From Thermococcus sp. 21S9 (lineage in GTDB: Archaea; Methanobacteriota_B; Thermococci; Thermococcales; Thermococcaceae): 64,000 bases of DNA. Positions 43,641 through 52,869 of this stretch are shown in pieces. Position 1 is the stretch's first letter; each line of letters begins with the position of its first letter. Position numbers and translations under genes: made by a program. A model generated the notes under the pieces. The model was not told where the DNA came from and searched no databases. It saw nothing but the letters and a program-made list of their open reading frames with translations. Where the stretch lies: NCBI RefSeq assembly GCF_012027635.1, contig NZ_SNUS01000001.1, forward strand, positions 1,736,001 through 1,800,000, given 5' to 3'.

Positions 43641-44966
43641 TCACTTCCCCGCTATCTTCACGTTCTCGAACCTTATGAACGGCGTCGTTATGGTGTTCAT
43701 GAAGGGCATCACGGTCTGCTCCCTGCTTACCTCGCTCGCCTGCCTGAGGAGCTCGTAGACGTTTCCGGCGATGAGGAAGACGCTCGAACCAACCACTTCA
43801 CCGTCCTCGATGAGGAACGCCGGGTTCGCCGTTACGGCGAAGTTTCCGTTGTCCGGGTTGCTGGAGTGCGCGCCCTGGAAGCCGTCAACGAAGTAGCCGC
43901 GCTCGATTTCGGCTATCATGTCCTCAAGGGAGCGCTTGCCCCTCTCTATGACGACGTTGTGGAAGCCTATGTTTATTCCTCCGCTCCTTAAGTCCCTCTT
44001 TCCGTTTCCGGTGCTCTCGGTTCCGTAAACCTTCGCCCAGTAGTTGTCCCAGACGAAGCCCTTGAAGGTTCCGTCCTCGATTAGGACGTTCTTCCTCGTC
44101 GGAACGCCCTCGCCGTCCGCTATGACTGGCTCAAGCGACAGCTCGTGGAAGGGGTCGTCGTAGAGCGTTATCACGTCGCTCGCAATTCTCTCACCCACCT
44201 TGCCGGCCAGAGGCGTTGTTTCCTTGACCAAGCGCTCACCGCTGAAGGCCGGGAGGAGCGCGTAGCTGAAGAGGCCGGCAATTGCCCAAGGACCGAGGAT
44301 TATCGGAACTTCCTCGTTCCTGCTTGGCTTGACGGTGTAGGCCCACTTGACCTTCTGGACGGCCCTCTCGACAACCCCTTCAACGTCGAGGTTTAGGTCA
44401 CGCTTCGCGTCGAAGTCGAAGATGCCCGGCGTTACAACGTCGCCCTTCCTGCCGACCAGCTCGACGAAGAAGAACGCCGCGCCGCCCTCCTGGAAGACGT
44501 CTATTCCGTGGGAGTTCACTATCTGTCTCTCCTCCCAGCTGACGCCGCCTTCCCCGCCGGCGACGACCACGTGCTCGTCCCTCTCGCGGGCGAGCTTTAT
44601 GGCCCTGACGAGCATCTCAACGAGAACGTCGGGAGAAGCTTCTTTCAGCTCGTAGTTGGGCTTGGGCTTCTCCCTGTATTGTCCCGGCTCGGGAAGGGAG
44701 ACCCACTTCTCATCCCTGCTGTTGAGCCTCGCCATCTTCGCGGCCTGCTCTATCGCCTCTCTGACGCGCTTCTCCTCGTCGCTGTCCACTATGGCCAGGC
44801 CGAGGCGCTTGTCCTTTATACCGCGGATTACGGTTACGGCACCGCTCCTAACGCCGGTCATGGAAATCTCGTTCAGCTCGACGCTCGCGCTGACCTCCTT
44901 CGAGCGGTAAACGGCAATCTCAACCTCATCGAAGAGCTTCTCAGCGTAGCGTATGAGGTTCTCCAT
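43641..44966 (-). CDS. tldE: TldE/PmbA-like subunit of the TldD/E metalloprotease
   Basis: A 441-aa PmbA/TldE homologue lacking the HExxxH zinc motif. It forms a heterodimer with TldD in which TldE shapes the peptide tunnel. Blocks: VELNEISMTGVRSGAVTVIRG, GGEGGVSWEERQIVNSHG, DDPFHELSLEPVIADGEGVP, SSNPDNGNFAVTANPAFLIEDG. ATG 44966 follows GGTGGTGACG; codons upstream to 45002 overlap tldD. It follows tldD by ten bases in one operon. Bacterial TldD/E degrades or processes unfolded peptides. Confidence 0.92.
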   Translation of the reverse strand: MENLIRYAEKLFDEVEIAVYRSKEVSASVELNEISMTGVRSGAVTVIRGIKDKRLGLAIVDSDEEKRVREAIEQAAKMARLNSRDEKWVSLPEPGQYREKPKPNYELKEASPDVLVEMLVRAIKLARERDEHVVVAGGEGGVSWEERQIVNSHGIDVFQEGGAAFFFVELVGRKGDVVTPGIFDFDAKRDLNLDVEGVVERAVQKVKWAYTVKPSRNEEVPIILGPWAIAGLFSYALLPAFSGERLVKETTPLAGKVGERIASDVITLYDDPFHELSLEPVIADGEGVPTRKNVLIEDGTFKGFVWDNYWAKVYGTESTGNGKRDLRSGGINIGFHNVVIERGKRSLEDMIAEIERGYFVDGFQGAHSSNPDNGNFAVTANPAFLIEDGEVVGSSVFLIAGNVYELLRQASEVSREQTVMPFMNTITTPFIRFENVKIAGK

Positions 44967-44976
44967 CGTCACCACC

Positions 44977-46344
44977 TCACCCGATGAGAATTCCCCCGTC
45001 AAACCTCATGTGCGGGCCACCGGAGCTGACGAAGGCGGTCTGTCCCTTTCCGCAGAAGCCGACCTCGAGGCCGAAGTCCTTGCCGACGGCGCTTATCTTC
45101 TTGAGGGCCTCTATCGCAACGCCGGTAATCGAGGTGTCCCTTATCGGTTCCGCTATCTCTCCGTTTCTGATGACGTAGCCCTCCTGGATTCCGACCTGGA
45201 AGGCGCTGTTGAGCTGTGCCTGTCCACCGCGGAAGTCAACCACGTAGTAGCCGAACTTGATGTCCTCGATGAGCTCTTCGAAGGAGTGGTCGCCGGGCTC
45301 GAAAACCGTGTTGCGCATCCTGATTATCGGCGGGTAGCGGTAGCTCTCGGCCCTCGCGTGGCCGTTGGGTTCCATGCCCCACTTGTGGGCGTACTCGCGG
45401 TTGAGCATTATCTCCTTCAGGATTCCGTTCTCGATGATGTGAATGTCCTTAACCGGAACGCCCTCGTCGTCGTACTTGTCGTTTCCGAAGCCACCCTCGA
45501 CGTAGCGCTCGCTCATCGTGACGTACTCCGGTGCAATCTGCTTGCCTATGAGGTCCTTGAAGGGCGAGTTTATCGTGAGGTCCGCCTCGGCGAGGTGGCC
45601 CAAAGCCTCATGAGCGATGATTCCGACGACTATCGGACCGGCCACAATCGGCCACTCACCGCGCTTCGGGGCAACGCCCTTGAGCTGACTGTGCATCTTC
45701 CTGAGAAGTCTCTCCTTCACCTTCTCGTTCGGCTCTATCTCGGTCATGAGCTCCCAGCCGTAGTCAACGGCTCCAATGCTGTCCCTCGCCATCGCGAGCT
45801 TTCCGTCGGCCTTTCCGGTAACGTAGGCGCCCTGATAGAGGTAGTTGTAGTCCCACTCTATCCTCGTTCCCTCGTTGGTGAGGAGTATCTTCTTCCCCCC
45901 ACCGTCCTCGTAGCGAATCTGAACGCTCTTAACTGCCTTGTCCTCCTTGAGGAGCTTCTCAAGCTCTCGGAGGTGGGAGACTTTCTCCTCGATGTCCACT
46001 TCCCTCGGCTTGACACGCATCTTGCTCTCCACGAAGTCCTCGACCGGCTTTATCTCGGCCAGCTGGATTTTCTCCTTCTTCGTCTGCGCGGCCGCTCTGG
46101 CGAGCTTGTATGCCTCTTCAATCTTCTTCTCAAGGTTCTCAAGCTCGCTCGTCGAGGCGAATCCCCAGGCACCGTCCGCCAGAACTCTTATGGCAACGCC
46201 CCTGTGGAGCTTGCCGGTAAAGCTCGTGAAGACGCCGTCCTTGAGGCCGAGCGTGGTCTTCCTGAGGTCCTCGTAGCGTAACTCGATGTACTCCGCCTTC
46301 AGGTTTTCTTCAGCCCACTTAAGGGCCCTTTCAAGTGCCTCCAT
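44977..46344 (-). CDS. tldD: TldD zinc metalloprotease subunit
   Basis: A 455-aa TldD homologue with the active-site motif IIAHEALGHLAEAD (HExxxH). The third zinc ligand is expected in the C-terminal half (VGFCGKGQTAFVSSGGPHMR). With TldE it makes a peptide-processing protease of the kind needed for microcin and antitoxin processing in bacteria. ATG 46344 has GGTGGTGG ahead. The promoter carries a long palindrome at 46363-46389. Confidence 0.93.
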   Translation of the reverse strand: MEALERALKWAEENLKAEYIELRYEDLRKTTLGLKDGVFTSFTGKLHRGVAIRVLADGAWGFASTSELENLEKKIEEAYKLARAAAQTKKEKIQLAEIKPVEDFVESKMRVKPREVDIEEKVSHLRELEKLLKEDKAVKSVQIRYEDGGGKKILLTNEGTRIEWDYNYLYQGAYVTGKADGKLAMARDSIGAVDYGWELMTEIEPNEKVKERLLRKMHSQLKGVAPKRGEWPIVAGPIVVGIIAHEALGHLAEADLTINSPFKDLIGKQIAPEYVTMSERYVEGGFGNDKYDDEGVPVKDIHIIENGILKEIMLNREYAHKWGMEPNGHARAESYRYPPIIRMRNTVFEPGDHSFEELIEDIKFGYYVVDFRGGQAQLNSAFQVGIQEGYVIRNGEIAEPIRDTSITGVAIEALKKISAVGKDFGLEVGFCGKGQTAFVSSGGPHMRFDGGILIG

Positions 46345-46362
46345 GTCCACCACCGTTGACGT

Positions 46363-46398
46363 TTGTCCAATCCCTTGTGGGATGGACAACTATAAAAG
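46363..46398 (-). promoter_or_regulatory. tldDE promoter with palindromic operator candidate
   Basis: On the minus strand the TATA element is CTTTTATAGT (46389-46398). Directly after it comes TTGTCC-ATCCC, loop ACAA, GGGAT-T-GGACAA (46363-46389): eleven paired bases with one bulge. It covers the expected transcription start, which suits a repressor site. Confidence 0.5.
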
Positions 46399-46472
46399 TC
46401 TTTTGAGCCTTTCGATGAGGGTCGAAAAGAAGGGATTTGAGCTCCTGTGAGTAAAAAGAATGGGGAAGCGGA

Positions 46473-46889
46473 ATGCACGGGATAACCCGGAGGAATTTAG
46501 CATTTGCGGTCTTTTTCATGCTCACCGTTGGGATAGCCCTTGGAATGGCGAAGGGTAACGCTATCTCGGGACTTCTCTTCGGTCTCTGGGCGCTCGTTGC
46601 GCTTTACCTCCTCCCCCTGCTCGTGGTAGAGCTCGTCAAACCGAGGTCGGAAAGCCTTGAGGTCGCTCTGTTTTATCTCACGATGGCGGTTTCGGGTTTT
46701 CTGCTCGCAAAACTCTTCGGCATATCCCTTGCAGATATCAGGCCAATGCTCTACGGAGCGGTTCTGGGGGCGCTCTTCGGAGCAATAATACACGCAGGCG
46801 GGTTTGGGAAGCTGGAGAAGTTCATTGACGAGAAACTCCAGCCGAACATTAAGCCCCGTTCCCGCGGACAGGACGCAGAGAGCCAGTAA
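46473..46889 (+). CDS. four-helix integral membrane protein
   Basis: A 138-aa hydrophobic protein with about four membrane helices (residues about 8-28, 30-55, 63-85, 92-108) and a polar, basic C-terminal tail. I do not recognise a family. GGGGAAGCGG lies ahead of the ATG. It is divergent from tldD and 31 bp upstream of the cupin gene in the same direction. Confidence 0.6.
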   Translation: MHGITRRNLAFAVFFMLTVGIALGMAKGNAISGLLFGLWALVALYLLPLLVVELVKPRSESLEVALFYLTMAVSGFLLAKLFGISLADIRPMLYGAVLGALFGAIIHAGGFGKLEKFIDEKLQPNIKPRSRGQDAESQ

Positions 46890-46920
46890 AGCTAATTAAC
46901 CCCAACCTCAAGTTACCTCC

Positions 46921-47265
46921 ATGAAGGCCGAAATCAAGAACCTCATAGACAGGGGCACCTACAGGAAGCTTCCGCTCTTTGAAGGAGAGCTCCCCGAAGG
47001 CTCGTACGCCCAGATAGTCGAGGTGAAGCCGGGGCAGACGGTTAAGAAGCACTACCACCTCCACCAGTACGAGCTGTTTTACATAATGGATGGTGAGGCG
47101 AGGCTTGGCATCGGCGAGACCGAGTACCTCGCGAGGCCGGGCGACATCTTCCTCGTCAAGCCGAAGACCGTTCACTGGGTAATCAACGAGAAGGACGAGC
47201 CCTTCAGGCTCTTCGTTGTGAAGCTCAACTACAAAGGCGACGACTCGGTGTGGCTGGAAGAGTAA
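46921..47265 (+). CDS. cupin-domain protein (phosphomannose-isomerase-like)
   Basis: A 114-aa single cupin barrel. Motif 1 is VKPGQTVKKHYHLHQYELFYIMDGEARL with metal ligands H-x-H and E, and motif 2 is PGDIFLVKPKTVHWVIN with the last histidine. It resembles the C-terminal domain of type II phosphomannose isomerases. The substrate is not known. It is convergent with the oleate hydratase gene, nine bases apart. Confidence 0.85.
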   Translation: MKAEIKNLIDRGTYRKLPLFEGELPEGSYAQIVEVKPGQTVKKHYHLHQYELFYIMDGEARLGIGETEYLARPGDIFLVKPKTVHWVINEKDEPFRLFVVKLNYKGDDSVWLEE

Positions 47266-47274
47266 AAAGAGGAG

Positions 47275-48939
47275 TCAGCCAAAGAGGAAGAGGTTCAGGC
47301 TCCTCTTCAGCATCTCCTTTTTGTCATCGTCAACGAGGGTTTCCGCCGCCTTGAGGAGGTAGTCTATCCTCCTGTAGGGCTTGTAGGCTTCCGGTGCCTC
47401 CCTGCCGAGGTCTAGGAGGCTGTAAACGCCAATCATCGCCGACTTGACGGAGTACTCGACGGTGAAGACGCACTCGCCAGGAACCTCAACGTACTGCCCC
47501 ATGAGGGCGAGGTTTCCGTAGTTGTCGGGCACCACCGGAGGTCTGTCGCCGGGCTTCCTCGGCATGAAGTGGGCGGTTATGTAGGGCATCATCGCGGTCC
47601 TGACGTTTATGACGGTCTCGAGGAGCTCGTCCTTCTTATCGAGCCAGCCGAGGTGATAGAGGAGCTCAAGGAATATCTCCTTCCCAGTGCACTGGCTCAT
47701 CGGCTTCTTGATGTAGTCACCCTCCCTGTCCACGAAGAGGCCGTAGCCCCAGATTACGGTTACATCCTTAGGCTGGTTTCTGAAGTGGGGTTGCCTGAAG
47801 GCCACTATTGACATGAGCCAGGAGGAGTCCTTAAAGGTCACCAGTCCGCCGGTTCCGGTTCTGTTGCCGGTGAACTCCTCGAGCATCTTGAGGAATTTGT
47901 CACCCTTGAAGGTTATCGTAAAGGACTCCCACTTGGTCTTGTCAATATCCGAGGCAAACGCATCTGGGTCTCCAAGGGACGGGTCCCTCTTGACGAGGTT
48001 CCTCCAGAGCCTCCAGCTGTCGCCTTCGCCCCTGTTGAGAACGGGCGGGTGCTCGAAGTCGCCGTAGGTGGAGTTGTCCACCATCGAGCCGAGGGTTATG
48101 AAGACAAGGTCCTTCGGGCTGACCTCTATAACCCCCTCGTGCTGGCCCTTCGTATGGAGCTTGGTGACGTATTTTCTGCCGTCGATTTCTTCGATTTCAA
48201 CATCAACTACCTTGGTGCCCATGATGAAGTTGACTCCCCTCTCCTGGAGCCACTTCTGAATCGGGAGGATTATTGAATCGTACTGGTTGTAAGGTGTTCT
48301 GAGGACGCCCTCGATTCTGTTCATTCCCGGAACGAGGTGCATGAAGCGGAGCATGTAGCGTCTCATCTCGGCAACGCTGTGCCAGGGCTGGAAGGCGAAC
48401 ATCGTCGCCCAGAAGTACCAGAAGTTGGTTTCGAAGAAGTCCTTGGAGAACCATTGCTCGATTGTTATTCCGCCAAGCTGGTCCTCAGGTGTTATGAGGA
48501 GCTCGTTCATCTCGTTGAGGTGCCTGAGGGTTAGGCCGTACTTGGAGAAGTCAACCTTTTTGCCCGGAGTCCCGACGAGCCTGCACTTGGAGGAGCCAAC
48601 GTATTCCTTGTTGAACTCGACAACCTCGTCGAGGATTGTCTTTTCAGGGTCGTCGAGAGAGGGGATGCTTCCAAGCAGGTCCCAGGTCGCTTCGTAGTGC
48701 GCCTCGAACATCCTGCCACCGCGGAGGAGGTAGCCGTTCTCAGGGTCTCCAGAGCCGTCCAGACAGCCCCCGTTTACGGGGGTCTTCTCTATGATGTATA
48801 TGTTCTTTCCTGGCATTCTGGCGTCCCTTATGAGGAAAACCGCCGCCGCGAGGGAGGCTATTCCTCCTCCGACCATGTAGGCCTTCCTCTCCTCGATGTC
48901 CGGAACCTTCTTCGGGGTCGTCCTCTTGTAGTTCAGCAT
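47275..48939 (-). CDS. ohyA: oleate hydratase (67-kDa myosin-cross-reactive-antigen family)
   Basis: A 554-aa FAD protein that in bacteria adds water to oleate to give 10-hydroxystearate. Motifs: FAD GGGIASLAAA (24-33), NGGCLDGSG (56-64), RGGRMFEAHYEATWDL (73-88), FWYFWATMFAFQPWHSVAEMRRY and the C-terminal GQYVEVPGECVFTVEYS. Where most family members have a catalytic Glu in GGRE, this one has Met77. ATG 48939 has GGTGAGG ahead. Archaeal lipids contain no fatty acids, so the enzyme is unexpected and its substrate may be imported or different. Likely acquired from bacteria. Confidence 0.9.
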   Translation of the reverse strand: MLNYKRTTPKKVPDIEERKAYMVGGGIASLAAAVFLIRDARMPGKNIYIIEKTPVNGGCLDGSGDPENGYLLRGGRMFEAHYEATWDLLGSIPSLDDPEKTILDEVVEFNKEYVGSSKCRLVGTPGKKVDFSKYGLTLRHLNEMNELLITPEDQLGGITIEQWFSKDFFETNFWYFWATMFAFQPWHSVAEMRRYMLRFMHLVPGMNRIEGVLRTPYNQYDSIILPIQKWLQERGVNFIMGTKVVDVEIEEIDGRKYVTKLHTKGQHEGVIEVSPKDLVFITLGSMVDNSTYGDFEHPPVLNRGEGDSWRLWRNLVKRDPSLGDPDAFASDIDKTKWESFTITFKGDKFLKMLEEFTGNRTGTGGLVTFKDSSWLMSIVAFRQPHFRNQPKDVTVIWGYGLFVDREGDYIKKPMSQCTGKEIFLELLYHLGWLDKKDELLETVINVRTAMMPYITAHFMPRKPGDRPPVVPDNYGNLALMGQYVEVPGECVFTVEYSVKSAMIGVYSLLDLGREAPEAYKPYRRIDYLLKAAETLVDDDKKEMLKRSLNLFLFG

Positions 48940-48950
48940 ATTCCTCACCC

Positions 48951-49004
48951 AGACATGTCTTGTAGAGACATGTTTGATTTAGACATAGTAGCCAAGTTTA
49001 AAAA
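48951..49004 (-). promoter_or_regulatory. oleate hydratase promoter with three phased direct repeats
   Basis: AGACAT occurs at 48951, 48966 and 48981, exactly 15 bp apart, and the first two continue as AGACATGT. The minus-strand TATA (TTTTTAAAC, 48997-49004) lies just upstream, so the repeats cover the transcription start and leader. Confidence 0.55.
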
Positions 49005-49034
49005 TGTTTCCCAAAAACGTGTAACGGTGGTTTG

Positions 49035-49742
49035 ATGGCCGAAAGAATCATCGGAATTCTCGGCGGGATGGGCCCGCTGGCAACTGCCGAGCTCTTCCGG
49101 AGGATAGTTGAGAAAACCCCTGCAAAGAGGGACCAGGAGCACCCGCGTATCATCATCTACAACAACCCGAAAATCCCCGACAGAACAGCCTACATCCTTG
49201 GCAGGGGCGAGGACCCGAGGCCCGAGCTGATAGACAGCGCGAAGAAGCTTGAGAGTTGGGGCGCTGATTTTATCATAATGCCCTGCAACACGGCTCACTT
49301 CTTCGCCGAGGACATCCAGAAGGCCATACGGATTCCGCTCGTCAACATGGTCGAGGAAACCGCGGAACGCGTGAAGGAGATGGGCCTCAGGAAGGTGGGC
49401 CTTCTCGCAACTGACGGGACGATAAAAGGCCTCGTCTACCACCGCGCGCTCCTGAAGAGGGGAATAGCCATCGCGACGCCGGACAGAACCGGGCAGGAGC
49501 TTGTGATGGAGGGGATATACAAAGGGGTTAAGGCCGGAAACGTTGCCTACGGGCGGGAACTCCTCCTGCGGGTCGCGAAGAAGCTCGAAAAGAGGGTTGA
49601 TGGAATAATAGCCGGCTGTACCGAGGTCAGCGTCGCTCTCAAGCCGGACGACCTGAGCGTTCCCCTGATTGACCCGATGGACGTCATAGCCGAGAAATCA
49701 GTAAAGCTTGCCCTCGGCCTTGAGGAGCTCAGAGCTCGATGA
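49035..49742 (+). CDS. aspartate/glutamate racemase family protein
   Basis: A 235-aa cofactor-independent racemase. Both catalytic cysteines are present: Cys84 in MPCNTAHFF and Cys195 in AGCTEVS, with the [14 protein letters not shown]-terminal motif. The archaeal representative in Pyrococcus is an aspartate racemase. ATG 49035 is preceded by GGTGG. It is divergent from oleate hydratase and overlaps the convergent metallo-beta-lactamase gene by 14 bp. Confidence 0.9.
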   Translation: MAERIIGILGGMGPLATAELFRRIVEKTPAKRDQEHPRIIIYNNPKIPDRTAYILGRGEDPRPELIDSAKKLESWGADFIIMPCNTAHFFAEDIQKAIRIPLVNMVEETAERVKEMGLRKVGLLATDGTIKGLVYHRALLKRGIAIATPDRTGQELVMEGIYKGVKAGNVAYGRELLLRVAKKLEKRVDGIIAGCTEVSVALKPDDLSVPLIDPMDVIAEKSVKLALGLEELRAR

Positions 49743-50553
49743 CCATTCCGGCGTGAAGCTTGTGGAAGCGCTCGCCGTAGGCCTTCAGGAACTCTGCCTC
49801 CGCCCTCAGACCGGTGCAGTGTCCCGTGTAGACCTCCTCAACGCCGAGCCTCTGAAACGCTTCAACGGTCTTCCTTATCCTCTCCTCGCTCGCTTCAATC
49901 AGGTGAAAGCCTCCTATGACCGCCTTAACGCGCTCCTCTCCCGTCAGCCGTATTGCGTGCTTCACTATGCTCACGATTCCCGCGTGACTGCAACCGCTCA
50001 CAACAACGAGGCCCTTCGGCGTTTTGGCAACGAGGCTCATGTCGTCCCTCAGCTCGTCCCGCACGACCTTTCCGTTCTCGATGGTGTAAACCTCAAGCTC
50101 GGCCCTCTCGAAGTCCTCCCTCTCTGCTATCTCGCCGGTTGAGAAGGCGTTCTCCGTTATTGGAAGCGGGTCGGCGGTGAGGTAGAGGTCAGCGAGCTCT
50201 TCAATCTCCTCCCGCCTGAAGGGGACGCCGATCTCGCGGAGGTATGGCCTCGTGATGAAGTGCCTTCTGAAAATCGAAGGGTGCGCTACAACCGGAACGC
50301 GCCTTCCGATGGCCCTTAAAATTCCCAAGAGCCCGCCGGTGTGGTCGTAGTGGCAGTGGCTCAGGAAGACGTAGTCTATTGAGGTCGGCTCTGTCCCAAG
50401 GAGCTTCATGTTGTGGAGTATTGGCTCTGCGCTCTGGCCGGCATCGAAGAGAATTCTCTTCCCATCGGCCTCGATGAGGAAGCTGACGCCGTGCTGTGCA
50501 AGAAACGGGCTTTCATAACCCGAGTAGTCCTCGACCAGGACATAAACCCTCAA
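49729..50553 (-). CDS. metallo-beta-lactamase-fold hydrolase (COG1237-like)
   Basis: A 274-aa metallo-beta-lactamase-fold protein. The metal site HCHYDHTGG is at about residues 66-74; further ligands are in SGCSHAGIV and the late TGHCTG. It resembles COG1237 proteins, some of which act in pterin/methanopterin biosynthesis (beta-RFA-P synthase-linked annotation), but function here is uncertain. TTG 50553 is taken as start, with GGTGG five bases ahead; GTG 50562 overlaps that site. Confidence 0.8.
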   Translation of the reverse strand: MRVYVLVEDYSGYESPFLAQHGVSFLIEADGKRILFDAGQSAEPILHNMKLLGTEPTSIDYVFLSHCHYDHTGGLLGILRAIGRRVPVVAHPSIFRRHFITRPYLREIGVPFRREEIEELADLYLTADPLPITENAFSTGEIAEREDFERAELEVYTIENGKVVRDELRDDMSLVAKTPKGLVVVSGCSHAGIVSIVKHAIRLTGEERVKAVIGGFHLIEASEERIRKTVEAFQRLGVEEVYTGHCTGLRAEAEFLKAYGERFHKLHAGMVIEL

Positions 50554-50645
50554 GGGAACCACCGGGTATAATGGGCACGGGAGCGTTTATGCCTTTCGGC
50601 CGAAACCCCTTAAAACCCTCCTCCCAATTTAGGCCGGTGGGAGGA

Positions 50646-51839
50646 ATGGAGATAGGCGTTGTGGGAAAGCCAAACGTCGGAAAGTCGACGTTCTTCTCGG
50701 CGGCGACGCTCGTTGACGTTGATATAGCGAACTACCCGTTCACTACCATCGACGCCAACGTTGGGGTCAGCTACGCGATAGCGGAGCACCCCTGCAAAGA
50801 GCTCGGCTGTAAGCCGAACCCCCAGAACTACGAGTACCGCGATGGGAAGGCCCTGATTCCGATAAAGATGATTGACGTCGCCGGTCTCGTGCCAGGAGCT
50901 CATGAGGGGCGCGGTCTGGGCAACAAGTTCCTCGACGACCTGAGAATGGCCTCGGCGCTGATTCATGTTATAGATGCCACCGGAAAGACCGACGCCGAGG
51001 GCCAGCCGACGGATTACCACGACCCGGTTGAGGACATCGAGTTCCTCGAGAGGGAGATAGACTACTGGATTTACGGAATCCTCAAGAAGGGCTGGGAGAA
51101 GTTTGCGAAGAGAATTAAACTCCAGCACATGAAATTAGAGCAGGCCATAGCCGACCACCTCTCCGGAATTGGGGTTACCGAGGAGGACGTCTGGGAAGCG
51201 ATTCACAAGGTGGGCCTTCCGGGCGACCCTACAAAGTGGAGCGACGATGATTTACTCGCATTCGTCCGCGAGCTGAGAAAAATCAACAAGCCGATAATAA
51301 TAGCCGCCAACAAGGCAGATGCCGCCACAGACGAGCAAATCAAGAGGCTCATCGAGGAGGGAAAGAATAGGGGTTACATCGTCGTTCCCACTTCAGCGGC
51401 AGCAGAGCTGACCCTCAGGAAGGCGGCAAAGGCCGGCTTCATCGAGTACATTCCGGGCTCAAGCGACTTCAAAATCGTCAAGAAAATGAATCCCAAGCAG
51501 GAGAAGGCCCTGGAGCTCATCAGGGAGAAGGTCCTTAAGAGGTTCGGCTCGACCGGCGTTCAGGAGGTTATAAACCGGGCGGTTTTCGAGTTGCTGAATC
51601 TAATTCCGGTTTACCCGGTTCAGGACGAGAACAAGCTCACCGACCAGTTCGGCAACGTCTTGCCCCACGTCTACCTGCTCCCGAAGGGTTCAACGCCGAG
51701 GGATTTGGCGTATAAGGTCCACACCGACCTCGGAAGGACTTTCCTCTACGCGGTAAACGCAAGAACGAAGAGGCGCGTCGGGGAGGACTACGAGCTTGGG
51801 TTCAACGGCATAATCAAGATAGTCGCGACGGCCAAGTGA
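50646..51839 (+). CDS. Obg-like ATPase/GTPase, OLA1/YchF type
   Basis: A 397-aa P-loop NTPase. G1 is GVVGKPNVGKSTFFSA, G2/switch PFTTIDANVG, G3 DVAGLVPGAHEGRGLGN, G4 ANKADAA. A coiled-coil insertion (about 170-215) and a C-terminal TGS domain (VYLLPKGSTPRDLAYKVHTDLG) follow. Members bind ribosomes and hydrolyse ATP or GTP. ATG 50646 has GGTGGGAGGA ahead; the longer frame runs into the divergent gene and is not credited. Confidence 0.93.
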   Translation: MEIGVVGKPNVGKSTFFSAATLVDVDIANYPFTTIDANVGVSYAIAEHPCKELGCKPNPQNYEYRDGKALIPIKMIDVAGLVPGAHEGRGLGNKFLDDLRMASALIHVIDATGKTDAEGQPTDYHDPVEDIEFLEREIDYWIYGILKKGWEKFAKRIKLQHMKLEQAIADHLSGIGVTEEDVWEAIHKVGLPGDPTKWSDDDLLAFVRELRKINKPIIIAANKADAATDEQIKRLIEEGKNRGYIVVPTSAAAELTLRKAAKAGFIEYIPGSSDFKIVKKMNPKQEKALELIREKVLKRFGSTGVQEVINRAVFELLNLIPVYPVQDENKLTDQFGNVLPHVYLLPKGSTPRDLAYKVHTDLGRTFLYAVNARTKRRVGEDYELGFNGIIKIVATAK

Positions 51840-51854
51840 GGAACGGACCTTAGG

Positions 51855-52385
51855 TCAGCTTTTTTCGTTCTTCTCTTTTCTCATGGCTTCCCTTATGAGC
51901 TCCTGGTAGAGCCTCGGCTCCACATCGTCCTCACTCAGGCCGAGGAGCTTTGCCACTTCCCAGATTTTCCTCTTCGCTTCCTCAACGTCATCGGAGATGA
52001 CCTCTATGTCGAGGAAACCGCCGAGGTCTTCAACGTCGTTGAGCTCGAAGGTGACATCGTCCAGCCGATAGACGAGTCTCCTCTTCCTCACGACGATGTC
52101 TTTCTCGAAGCCGAGGCGCTTGAGAATCTCAACGGTTGCCTCAAAGTCCGAGACCTCAACTTCAAGCTCGTCGAACTCCTCGTTCCTGCCCAAATCCCTG
52201 ATTTCCTTGTATGTGAGAAAGGCCTTCCCGAGGTTTTCAATTTTTCTCACGCGGAGAAGCTTTGGGAGGGGTAGGGAGAAATAAACGTCCTCCTGGAGCT
52301 CCTCCCTGACGAAGAGGGCCCCAAGGGACTCGATTTTCCGCTTCGTCGCCTCGAAGTCAACCCTGAACTTCACCTCAACTTCCAT
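51855..52385 (-). CDS. CYTH-domain protein (class IV adenylate cyclase / triphosphatase-like)
   Basis: A 176-aa CYTH tunnel-fold protein beginning with the signature EVEVKFRVD (ExExK). Paired basic and acidic strands follow (RVRKIENLGKAFLTYKE, FDELEVEVSDF, VVRKRRLVYRLDDVTFELNDV, DIEV). Archaeal members hydrolyse triphosphates or are class IV cyclase relatives; cyclic AMP synthesis is not assured. It is separated from the Lrp gene by one base and is probably in one operon with it. Confidence 0.85.
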   Translation of the reverse strand: MEVEVKFRVDFEATKRKIESLGALFVREELQEDVYFSLPLPKLLRVRKIENLGKAFLTYKEIRDLGRNEEFDELEVEVSDFEATVEILKRLGFEKDIVVRKRRLVYRLDDVTFELNDVEDLGGFLDIEVISDDVEEAKRKIWEVAKLLGLSEDDVEPRLYQELIREAMRKEKNEKS

Positions 52386-52386
52386 C

Positions 52387-52869
52387 TCAGACCCTCACGA
52401 GGAAGCCCACGAGGTCCTTGCCCTTGACGAAGTCCTGGAGGGGGATAACCTCCACGCGCTTCAAGGTTGGCAGAACCTTTATTGTCTCGTCTATGAACTT
52501 GTTGAGCTTGTCCTCGTTCTCCTCACCGACGAGGGCAACGACGCTGTCCTTACCGCTTCTCGCGACCGCGAGAACGTTGGGGAGAATAGAGAGGGTCTTC
52601 ATAATGTAGCTGATGTACTTCTCAAGGAAGTCCTCGATGATTGGCGTCTCGGCCTGAATGTAAATCAGGGCGACGGCCTTGGGGCGAAGCGAATCACCCA
52701 GAATGATGGTGTACCTCTCGATTACACCCCGTTCCAGGAGCTTCTTGATTCTAAAGTGTATCGTTGATTCCGGCCGATTTAACCTCTCCGCTATCTCGGA
52801 GATGGTTAAACGAGCGTCCTCCTTGAGGAGTCTGAGTATAGCCCTATCAAGGTCATCTAGCTGTACCAT
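52387..52869 (-). CDS. Lrp/AsnC-family transcriptional regulator
   Basis: A 160-aa regulator. The winged helix-turn-helix ([42 protein letters not shown], residues about 7-48) is followed by the alpha/beta RAM effector domain. Lrp proteins form octamers and respond to amino acids. The gene overlaps ubiX by 17 bp and leads into the CYTH gene, so the three are co-transcribed. Confidence 0.92.
   Translation of the reverse strand: MVQLDDLDRAILRLLKEDARLTISEIAERLNRPESTIHFRIKKLLERGVIERYTIILGDSLRPKAVALIYIQAETPIIEDFLEKYISYIMKTLSILPNVLAVARSGKDSVVALVGEENEDKLNKFIDETIKVLPTLKRVEVIPLQDFVKGKDLVGFLVRV

Noticed and set aside
44953-46281. 442-codon plus-strand open frame antisense to tldD
   Set aside because: It mirrors the tldDE codons, lacks a ribosome site and gives a low-complexity Leu/Val/Glu-rich product. 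It is a shadow of high-GC coding DNA. Other long antisense frames (for example 10467-10922 and 14769-15680) fail for the same reasons.
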